This document shows, piece by piece, positions 1-6,614 of a stretch of DNA of 64,000 nucleotides. Position 1 is the first letter of the stretch, and each line of letters starts with the position of its first letter. This stretch comes from JBHENC01 sp051000345. GTDB lineage: Bacteria; Acidobacteriota; Blastocatellia; Pyrinomonadales; Pyrinomonadaceae. The notes under the pieces are model-generated. The model did no database searches, was not told where the DNA came from, and worked only from the letters and a program-made list of their open reading frames with translations. Position numbers and translations under genes: made by a program. The stretch is taken from positions 1-64,000 of the forward strand of contig JBPCOJ010000009.1 in the NCBI GenBank assembly GCA_051000345.1, read 5' to 3'.

Positions 1-592
1 GCCATCCGCCGCCCGGATTCAGAATCGCATAGTCAAACTCATGCCCACGCAAAGCCTCGTCCGCTTCGCGTTGGTGTTGAGAACCAACGCCGATAGGAAA
101 TTCAAAATCAGTTGGATTAATTGGCACGGAGATATTCAATGCGCCCGCAACGAGCGCAAGGTTTTTTGCGATGACATGTTCGCGCAACGGAACGCGGATT
201 GTTTCTTTGAGGAGAAGGCGGCTGAGTGGCTCGCGTAGCGCCTCGCGTGCAAAGCCGTAAGTGAGGCGCGAGCGAGCGAGTCTTGCAATCACGGCGGATT
301 TGAAAAGCCCCTGAAGATCGAGCGCGGCATCGAAGGATGAGGCGCGTAACCGACGTAACTGCTGACGCGTTGCCAGCAGCGTCTCCCCAGACATCGACAC
401 GCGCCTCACTGCCTTCGTGTCCACTTCGATGAGGTGATCCAGCGACGGGTTGTCCCTCAAAATTTCCACTGCCGGACGCTCCGCCACCCATGAAATTTCC
501 GCATTGGGCAACGCGCGCCTGATCGCCGCCAGCGCCGGAAGCGCATGAACGATGTCGCCGATGCTGCTTAATCTAACGATGAGAATACGCAT
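1..592 (-). CDS. waaC: LPS heptosyltransferase I-like, GT9 (partial, C-terminus off window)
   Basis: The reading frame is open from an ATG at 592 down to base 1, so about 197 N-terminal residues are visible and the C-terminal half is missing. It begins MRILIVRLSSIGDIVHALPA, the Rossmann start of glycosyltransferase family 9, followed by a DAALDLQGLFKSAVIARL segment and, at the window edge, NPGGGW, which matches the NPG motif that opens the sugar-nucleotide-binding half. The family transfers L-glycero-D-manno-heptose from ADP-heptose to Kdo or heptose in the LPS inner core at the cytoplasmic face of the inner membrane. It is the last visible gene of a minus-strand heptose operon. A short heptad-repeat patch (594-650) separates it from rfaE2. 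Whether it is heptosyltransferase I or another GT9 member is inferred from its position. Confidence 0.85.
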   Translation of the reverse strand, partial: MRILIVRLSSIGDIVHALPALAAIRRALPNAEISWVAERPAVEILRDNPSLDHLIEVDTKAVRRVSMSGETLLATRQQLRRLRASSFDAALDLQGLFKSAVIARLARSRLTYGFAREALREPLSRLLLKETIRVPLREHVIAKNLALVAGALNISVPINPTDFEFPIGVGSQHQREADEALRGHEFDYAILNPGGGW

Positions 593-593
593 T

Positions 594-650
594 CAGTTTT
601 CAGTTACCGGTTTTCAGTTCTCAGTTAAAGCACAAGCTGAAAACTGATTA
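594..650. repeat. Heptad-period intergenic repeat (CAGTTTT family), locus A
   Basis: Five consecutive 7-mers run from 594 to 628: CAGTTTT, CAGTTAC, CGGTTTT, CAGTTCT, CAGTTAA. After about 8 bases the inverse form CTGAAAACTG follows (637-646). The block fills the gap between rfaE2 and waaC. It is the shortest of six such sites in the window. Confidence 0.75.
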
Positions 651-1184
651 CCGAGACCCGATAACTTTTTGGATCATTTCCGTTGACGAGTGGTCTTTTG
701 CATCGCCGACAATGCAGACGCGCCCGCCGTAAGAGCGTACCACATCGCGTTCGGGAACAGTCTCCGCAGTGTAATCCGTGCCTTTGGCGTGAATGTCAGG
801 CCGCAGCGCGCGCAGCAATGCTTCGACGTTTGGCTCGGAAAATATCGTCACGTAATCGACGACGCGTATCGCCGCGACGATCTCTGCGCGCTCTCGTTCG
901 GAAACAAAGGGACGCCCCGCGCCTTTTAGTATACGCACTTGCTCATCCGAATTGATGGCGACAATCAACAATTCGCCGAGAGAGCGCGCGCCCTCAAGGT
1001 AACGCACATGCCCGACGTGCAGCACATCAAAGCAGCCGTTCGCCAGCACAATCCGCGCGCCTTGTTTGCGTGCAATCGCAGCGCGCGCAATTAAACGGTT
1101 GCGTTCGAGAATGCGCGCCGCAGCGTCCGGCATCAAGTCCCTTTCCATAGTCTTCAGGCTAATCAAGTCGGCGACTGTGCTCAC
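648..1184 (-). CDS. rfaE2: D-glycero-beta-D-manno-heptose 1-phosphate adenylyltransferase
   Basis: This 178-aa protein starts at a GTG (1184). It carries the nucleotidyltransferase signature [18 protein letters not shown] with its HxGH-type ATP-binding motif around residues 50-65, then [21 protein letters not shown], the C-terminal conserved block of the RfaE domain II family. It would transfer AMP from ATP to heptose 1-phosphate, giving ADP-D-glycero-beta-D-manno-heptose. In E. coli this domain is fused to the sugar kinase as HldE; here the two activities are separate adjacent genes, with the kinase ending 32 bp upstream. About 45 residues before the catalytic core are poorly conserved in type, so a later start at an internal ATG is possible. 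Confidence 0.92.
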   Translation of the reverse strand: MSTVADLISLKTMERDLMPDAAARILERNRLIARAAIARKQGARIVLANGCFDVLHVGHVRYLEGARSLGELLIVAINSDEQVRILKGAGRPFVSERERAEIVAAIRVVDYVTIFSEPNVEALLRALRPDIHAKGTDYTAETVPERDVVRSYGGRVCIVGDAKDHSSTEMIQKVIGSR

Positions 1185-1216
1185 GCTCGCCGGTTCCGAA
1201 CTTCACAGATTCTTCC

Positions 1217-2242
1217 TCAACGAAGAACGGATGAGAGAAGTTCCTCGTTCGTAATAGAAGCCGTGCCGCGTTTCATCACGACGAGGCCGCCCGCGTGATT
1301 AGCGATGCGCGCGGCGTCTGCGAAGCTTGCGCCGGAAGCAATGGCGAGCGTGTAGGCGGCGATTACAGTGTCGCCCGCGCCCGTCACATCGACGGCTTCG
1401 CGCGCGCCGATTGGCTCGATCTGCAAAGGCTCTTTGCCCGCTTCAAAGAGCATCATGCCGTGGCTTCCGCGCGTGATTAAGAGCGCGCCATAATTCAATC
1501 GCTCGCGCAGTTGCGCGCCCGCCGTTTCCAATTTCGTTTCGCCGTTCAATTGCGTACCAAGGAGTTGTTCTACTTCGTCTTCGTTCGGCGTGGCGGAAGC
1601 GAACCCCTGAAAATGCTGTAACCGAAAGCGCGAATCAAGGATCACGGGAATGTTGCTTTGCGCCGTCGCTTCGCGCACGGTTTCCGCCATCGACTCATCG
1701 GCGACGCCGTAGTTGTAGTCGGAGATAATTACAGCGTCGGCTTCGCGCGCGGCTTCGCTTAATTTTTCTCGCAGCGACAGGCATATGTGTTCTTCGATGC
1801 GGGATTGATTTTCGTAGTCGATGCGAATTACTTGCTGGCGCGTCGAGTGCATTTGCCCTGCGAGCACGCGAACTTTTGTGGTCGTGTGTGTGCCTTGCGC
1901 AATGACGATGTTTTGGCAATCGACATTCGCCGCCTGTAGTTTTTCGAGCAGCGCTTGTCCGGGTTCGTCATCGCCTACGACGCCGACGAGCGTTGCCTGT
2001 GCGCCGAGCGCGGCGAGATTAACGGCGCAGTTGGCCGCGCCGCCCGGCGTCGTTTCCGTGCATTCGTGACGGAGTATCAGTACGGGCGCTTCGCGCGAGA
2101 CGCGGCTGATTTCTCCGTGGAGAAATTGATCCGCGAGAAGATCGCCGACGACGACGATTCTTCTTCGCTCGGCGAAGCGGCGCACGACTTTCGTCAATCG
2201 CCCGCGCTGCAACGACCGTGATTTGTCGTCTTCAATTTCCAC
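1217..2242 (-). CDS. rfaE1: D-glycero-beta-D-manno-heptose-7-phosphate kinase (PfkB family)
   Basis: This ribokinase-fold sugar kinase matches the N-terminal half of HldE. It opens with RRIVVVGDLLADQFLHGEISRVSREAP, has the GGAANCAVNLAALGA substrate loop, and ends with the PfkB signature DVTGAGDTVIAAYTLA containing the catalytic Asp. It phosphorylates heptose 7-phosphate at C1. I chose the GTG at 2242, which overlaps the gmhB stop by 11 bp. A TTG at 2266 would add 8 residues. It sits between gmhB and rfaE2 in the same operon and supplies the bisphosphate that GmhB dephosphorylates. Confidence 0.92.
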   Translation of the reverse strand: MEIEDDKSRSLQRGRLTKVVRRFAERRRIVVVGDLLADQFLHGEISRVSREAPVLILRHECTETTPGGAANCAVNLAALGAQATLVGVVGDDEPGQALLEKLQAANVDCQNIVIAQGTHTTTKVRVLAGQMHSTRQQVIRIDYENQSRIEEHICLSLREKLSEAAREADAVIISDYNYGVADESMAETVREATAQSNIPVILDSRFRLQHFQGFASATPNEDEVEQLLGTQLNGETKLETAGAQLRERLNYGALLITRGSHGMMLFEAGKEPLQIEPIGAREAVDVTGAGDTVIAAYTLAIASGASFADAARIANHAGGLVVMKRGTASITNEELLSSVLR

Positions 2243-2837
2243 TTTTTGTATTTTCTTCGCCGACAATTAATCGAACTGCTTCGAGCAAATCGTTGGCGAC
2301 TAAATCCGGCTCTGTTTTCCAGACGCCGCGTTGATATTCCCATTCGCCAAGCCCGTAGCCGCTCAACACGAACGCTGAACGAACTCCGGCGTTGCGCGCT
2401 AACTCCACATCGCTATAACGATCACCTATCATCCAACTACGCTGTAAATCGATTTCAAACTCGGCGGCGGCGCGCATGATGAGTCCGGGCTTCGGCTTGC
2501 GGCAATCGCAGTCTAGGCAATAAGGCGCTTCGCCAATTGATGGATGATGAGCGCAATAAAAAATCGCGTCGAGCTGCGCGTTGTCTTCCGCCAATTCCTT
2601 TTCCAAACGCGCATGAACGGCTTTGATGACCTCCTCTGTGAAATAGCCGCGCGCGACCCCGGCTTGATTAGTAACAAGGATGGCAAGGTAATCGGATTGA
2701 TTCAAGAGGCGCACGGCTTCGCTCGCGTAAGGAAAAACGCGGTAGCGCGCAGGGTGATTGACGTAACCTATCTCTTCGGAAATCGTGCCGTCCCGATCCA
2801 TAAACACGGCAGGGCGTTTCGTTTTGTCGCCTGTCAA
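2232..2837 (-). CDS. gmhB: D-glycero-beta-D-manno-heptose 1,7-bisphosphate 7-phosphatase
   Basis: This 201-aa HAD-superfamily phosphatase has motif I MDRDGTISEE (nucleophile Asp in DRDGT), motif II as LVTNQAGVARG, a zinc-binding loop with CAHHP and CLDCDCRKPKPG, and motif III/IV as MIGDRYSDVELARNAG. The zinc loop and length fit GmhB and histidinol-phosphatase relatives, and the neighbours favour GmhB. It removes the 7-phosphate during ADP-heptose synthesis in the cytoplasm. The start is a TTG whose last bases overlap the waaF stop (TTGA, 2834-2837), so translation is probably coupled. Confidence 0.92.
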   Translation of the reverse strand: MTGDKTKRPAVFMDRDGTISEEIGYVNHPARYRVFPYASEAVRLLNQSDYLAILVTNQAGVARGYFTEEVIKAVHARLEKELAEDNAQLDAIFYCAHHPSIGEAPYCLDCDCRKPKPGLIMRAAAEFEIDLQRSWMIGDRYSDVELARNAGVRSAFVLSGYGLGEWEYQRGVWKTEPDLVANDLLEAVRLIVGEENTKSGN

Positions 2838-3922
2838 ACCGTTACCTCCGCACGAGTCGTTTCGAGCATTGCAGCAGAGCGCGCGAAAATTTCTTCGGGC
2901 GTAATGGCGGTCATGCAGCGATGGTCAATCGGGCAATCGCGCAACATGCACGGCGCGCACGCGGGCGGGCGACGGATGATCTCCGCCGAATCTGAAAAAG
3001 GCCGTGTCGTCGTCGGCATCGTCGGGCCGAAGATAACGAGCGTCGGACGTTCGAGCGCCGCCGCGATGTGTGCGGGGCCTGTGTCATTCGTAACGAGCAA
3101 ATCGGCGAGACTTAAAACGGCGACGAGTTGCGCGAGCGTCGTGTGTCCCGTCAACATCACAGGCTCATGGCGCATCTGCGCGCCGACTTCATGCGATACG
3201 CTTTCTTCATCCGACGCGCCGACGAGCACGACATCGACGCCCGCGTGTTCGATTAATTGATCCGCCAGCATCGCGTAGTTTTTCGTCGGCCACCGTTTCG
3301 CGCGGCTATTGGTCGAGCCGGGACACAAGGCAACGAAGGAGCGAATTGCGCGCGCGCCGTGTTGATGCAAAAATGCGCGCGCTTCTGTTTTGCGCTCGTC
3401 GGAAACTTTGAGCGCAAAGACGGGCGCGTGGTTCAAGATGTTCGATGCGCCGTAGAGCCGCGTCTCTAATTCATTAACGAGGTTGAGATAGTAAAAGACT
3501 TCGTGCTGTTCGACGCGCCACGCGGGTAATTGAACGGGATGCGTCAGCAGCAAACGGCGATTGTCAGTCGCGTAGCCTAAACGATGTGGCACGCGCGCGA
3601 GCGTTGCGATGAGCGCGGCCTCGAAAGCATTTTGAAAAAGCAGCGCGAGATCGAACGAACGCTTGCGCCACGCACCGGCTTGCCGCCATGCAGCGCCGAA
3701 ACCCTGCGTGCCGCGATCATAAATCAAGATGTCGTCAACAAAATCCGCGTCGCTGAAAATCCCTTCCGCCCATGAGCGCGTGGCGAGAGTTATATGAGCG
3801 CGTGGCAGCACGCGCCGCAGTTCGCGCAGGGCAGGAATGGTCATCACGGCGTCGCCCACCCAATTCGTGCCGCGCACGACGACGCGCTCGATGCCTTCAG
3901 CTTTAAGCTCACGCCCTTTCAC
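2834..3922 (-). CDS. waaF: LPS heptosyltransferase II (GT9)
   Basis: The start motif VVVRGTNWVGDAVMTIPAL is diagnostic for the WaaF group, followed by LLFQNAFEAALIATLARVPHRLGY, CPGSTNSRAKRWP and, near the C-terminus, TNDTGPAHIAAAL and FGPTMPTTTRP. It adds the second heptose of the LPS inner core from ADP-heptose. I place the start at a GTG (3922) that forms a 4-bp GTGA overlap with the stop of the upstream epimerase gene. A TTG at 3967 would add 15 residues. A CAPCMLRDCPIDHRCM cluster near the C-terminus is cysteine-rich, which is usual in this family. Confidence 0.93.
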   Translation of the reverse strand: MKGRELKAEGIERVVVRGTNWVGDAVMTIPALRELRRVLPRAHITLATRSWAEGIFSDADFVDDILIYDRGTQGFGAAWRQAGAWRKRSFDLALLFQNAFEAALIATLARVPHRLGYATDNRRLLLTHPVQLPAWRVEQHEVFYYLNLVNELETRLYGASNILNHAPVFALKVSDERKTEARAFLHQHGARAIRSFVALCPGSTNSRAKRWPTKNYAMLADQLIEHAGVDVVLVGASDEESVSHEVGAQMRHEPVMLTGHTTLAQLVAVLSLADLLVTNDTGPAHIAAALERPTLVIFGPTMPTTTRPFSDSAEIIRRPPACAPCMLRDCPIDHRCMTAITPEEIFARSAAMLETTRAEVTV

Positions 3923-4761
3923 AATAAAGTCTTTATTCCTTCTTCGATGGAAATCGTCGGTCGCCAATCGAGTTCGCTCATCGCGCGCGACGTGTCAGAG
4001 ATGTAGTTGACGGGCGACGGCACGGGTAATCCGGCTGCTTCATCAATGACGGGCGTGCGCGCCGCGAGTCGCCCGATGGTTTCCACAAGCTCGCGCAGAG
4101 TCGTTGCACCGAAACGCCCGCCGCCGAGATTATACAATCCGTAGGCGACGGAAGAATCAATAAAGCATTGACAGGCGCGCGCCAAATCCTCTACGTGCAG
4201 AATGTCGCGCACAGGCGAGCCATGCAGCGGCAGACGCAACGCTTCGCCGTGCTTAATGGCTTCGACGTAGTTGCCGACAAAACCCGGTTCGTTATTGTCA
4301 GAGGAGGGCGCGTACACGTTAGAGAGACGAAGAATGCAGGCGCGCACGCTTCTTTCGCGCGCGTAATAATCGACATAGCGCTCGCCCATCAGCTTTGACC
4401 ATTCGAGCGCGGATTGATTGATGTAATCCGTCGAGCACGTTTCCGGTACTTCCGAATAATTGTCCGCGTGCGCGCCGTAAACATCTTTTGTCGAAGCGTA
4501 AACGAAACATGCGTTCGGTTGCATGTTGCGCAGGACATTCGCGGTGCCTTCGGCATTTGTGCGAAAGCATGTTTCGGCGGCTTGCGGATTTTTATCGAGA
4601 TGCGCGGCGAGATGTATCACCGCGTCGTAATCGCCGACGCGTGCAAGATCGTGCGGGTTGAGAATGTCCAGATGCGAGCGGCGCGAGAAATCGTCCGCGC
4701 CGAAGAAGCGTCGAACGTGTGTACCCAAGTATCCGCTGCCGCCTGTGACGAGAATCTTCAA
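3919..4761 (-). CDS. NAD-dependent epimerase/dehydratase-like protein lacking the catalytic Tyr
   Basis: This extended SDR protein of about 280 aa starts with the Rossmann motif KILVTGGSGYLGTHV and has the STKDVYG block of nucleotide-sugar epimerases. The YxxxK motif position reads LEWSK (in QSALEWSKLMGE), so the usual catalytic Tyr is Leu while Lys is kept. The C-terminal substrate region (VRDILHVEDLARA, YNLGGG) is intact. I chose the TTG at 4761, directly before KILVTGG; a TTG at 4827 would add 22 residues that do not look like the family. It is the first gene of the heptose operon and could stand where an ADP-heptose 6-epimerase (HldD) is expected, but its sequence does not specifically resemble HldD. 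Confidence 0.8.
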   Translation of the reverse strand: MKILVTGGSGYLGTHVRRFFGADDFSRRSHLDILNPHDLARVGDYDAVIHLAAHLDKNPQAAETCFRTNAEGTANVLRNMQPNACFVYASTKDVYGAHADNYSEVPETCSTDYINQSALEWSKLMGERYVDYYARERSVRACILRLSNVYAPSSDNNEPGFVGNYVEAIKHGEALRLPLHGSPVRDILHVEDLARACQCFIDSSVAYGLYNLGGGRFGATTLRELVETIGRLAARTPVIDEAAGLPVPSPVNYISDTSRAMSELDWRPTISIEEGIKTLL

Positions 4762-4891
4762 TTTCAAATCTCTTTCTTTAACGTAACGCAAGACTTCCCC
4801 CGTCGCCCACGCGAGGCACGCAACCAAACGGTCAGGTGTAAGGACTTGTAGACTTGCGCTTGAATCGTAAGCATATCGCTACAACGCAATT

Positions 4892-5308
4892 TTATGCTTC
4901 AGGCGCAAAGTTTTTGTTGCGGCTTAAGATAAACACCATAAACAGCTTGCCATCTAAATATATCTCAACTCTCCCGCGCCCATGCACTCGCGCACCTTCA
5001 GCCGCAACAATTCTCGACTCTGCGACTTCCCGAACATTTTTCAAATACCATCGAATTGTCTGCAAGCGACGATGATTTAGCCTTCGTAAAGATTCACCGC
5101 TCCCAAGACGCGCGATAGCAATAATTAACCGCTCATTACCTGCTGTTTGAGCTAACAAATCAAGCTCGGTTTTTGAGTCTTCATTGCTGTCGCCATTAGC
5201 AACTCTCGGCTCTGATGCTGCCACACTTTGGGCAAACGAATGGCTGATTACCACGCAGCAAAGCGCAAGAGCGGCAACTGCAATTTTTATGTAAGAGTAA
5301 CTCGCCAT
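4892..5308 (-). CDS. Small secreted protein with weak OmpA-like C-terminus, function unknown
   Basis: This protein of about 138 aa starts at the ATG at 5308 (MASYSYIKIAVAALALCC), which gives a clear signal peptide ending near SFAQS. The mature part has ERLIIAIARLGSGE, then RRLNHRRLQTIRWYLKN and GRGRVEIYLDGKL. The run of RLxxxRxxxIxxYL followed by a Gly/Arg stretch is reminiscent of the end of OmpA-like peptidoglycan-binding domains, but the diagnostic Asp/Arg pair cannot be confirmed. An upstream in-frame start (5338) would put a basic tail before the signal peptide and is less likely. I do not assign a function. Confidence 0.7.
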   Translation of the reverse strand: MASYSYIKIAVAALALCCVVISHSFAQSVAASEPRVANGDSNEDSKTELDLLAQTAGNERLIIAIARLGSGESLRRLNHRRLQTIRWYLKNVREVAESRIVAAEGARVHGRGRVEIYLDGKLFMVFILSRNKNFAPEA

Positions 5309-5359
5309 CTTCTTTATTCTAACGATACGTGAAGCCAACTAACTTTAATTCCGCCTCTG

Positions 5360-6394
5360 CTACTTCGCTCCACGCGCAAGCTCATGCAGGCGCGCGAGGG
5401 AATCGGCGCGCCCGATGGCAATCAGCATATCGCCGCCTTCGATAATCGCATCGCCCGTCGGATTAAAAACCGTTTCATTGTTGCGCTTGCGTATGCTGAC
5501 GATCACCACGTCTAACTCCGAGCGAATCGTCGTAAAGCGCAGCTTGCGCCCGACGAGCGCGGAATCGTGCGCGACTTCAATTTGTTCAAAGTCTAGGTCA
5601 AGCTCGTCCGCCGTTATCGAATCGATAAAATCATGCACCGCAGGCTTCATCAGCGCCTGCGCCATGCGGTGGCTGCCGATTATCGTCGGCGCGACAACAC
5701 GGTTGGCTCCGGCGCGTATCAACTTCGCTTCGGCCTGTTCTTCGACGGCGCGCGCGACGATGTGCAAATCATTATTGAGGTCGCGCGCCGTCAGCACGAC
5801 ATATACATTGTCCGCATCGTCCGGCAGACATGCGACGAGGCCGCGCGCGTGTTCGACTCCGGCATCGCGCAGCGTTTCTTCGAGCGTCGCATCGCGCACA
5901 AGCACATTGACGCCGCGCTCGATGAGTGCCGGAACTTTAGCGGCGTCCTGTTCGATGACGACGAAGGCCGCGCCGTTGCGCTCTATGTGGCGAATGACGC
6001 GCGAGCCGACGCGCCCTGCGCCGCAGATAATATAATGCTCGCGTAGTTTGCTCATTTCACGAAAGCGGCGGCGCTCGCCGAAGGCCGCAACAAGCTCCGA
6101 TTGCACGATTGTTTGCACGATGCCGGAGAGCGCATAAGCCACCGTGCCGACTCCGACGATCATAAAGAGGGAAGCGAAAAGCCGCCCGCGCGCGCCGAGC
6201 GGATGCACTTCGCCGTAGCCAACCGTCGTGACGGTCATCACCGTCATATACAGACTGTCGCCGAGCGTCCAGCCTTCGATAAAGTGAAAGCCGAGCGTGC
6301 CGAGCGTAATGGCGACGACGAGCGCGACGGCGACGTAACGCAGCCGCGAGCCGACTTTGTTTGCAATAGGCGAGGCCGAAGAAGTCAAACTCAT
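5360..6394 (-). CDS. Potassium channel with TrkA-N/TrkA-C regulatory domains
   Basis: This 344-aa protein has a two-helix ion-channel module at residues 15-90 with the selectivity filter TVGYGEVHPLG, then a cytoplasmic RCK/TrkA-N domain (YIICGAGRVGSRVIRHIERNG, a GxGxxG dinucleotide-binding loop), then a TrkA-C domain ending in GGDMLIAIGRADSLARL. This is the MthK/Kch-type layout in which nucleotide or ion binding gates K+ flux across the inner membrane. It is divergently transcribed from the PBP gene, with a 220-bp shared upstream region. A second, differently built channel gene lies near 59 kb. Confidence 0.92.
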   Translation of the reverse strand: MSLTSSASPIANKVGSRLRYVAVALVVAITLGTLGFHFIEGWTLGDSLYMTVMTVTTVGYGEVHPLGARGRLFASLFMIVGVGTVAYALSGIVQTIVQSELVAAFGERRRFREMSKLREHYIICGAGRVGSRVIRHIERNGAAFVVIEQDAAKVPALIERGVNVLVRDATLEETLRDAGVEHARGLVACLPDDADNVYVVLTARDLNNDLHIVARAVEEQAEAKLIRAGANRVVAPTIIGSHRMAQALMKPAVHDFIDSITADELDLDFEQIEVAHDSALVGRKLRFTTIRSELDVVIVSIRKRNNETVFNPTGDAIIEGGDMLIAIGRADSLARLHELARGAK

Positions 6395-6614
6395 TTGTCA
6401 CCAGCCGCATCGAACCGAACTTGTCACGGTAGCGAAAAGCCTGTGCGCGTGTCAATTAAGTGTTTACAGTTCGCATGTGCAAGGTTTACAGTTTCCTGCG
6501 GCGTTGTTCTCGTCGCCTTTGTTTGAAGCCGCGCACGGCGGTTCTACGCGCGCCCGCTCATCTTTTAATTGCTCGTCATACAGTGATCGTTTTTCAGAAG
6601 CTATAAAATACCGC

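Noticed and set aside
2544..3260. Long plus-strand reading frame of 238 codons
   Set aside because: It is antisense to gmhB and waaF, whose motifs and overlaps are convincing; the frame has no domain and its composition mirrors the real genes.
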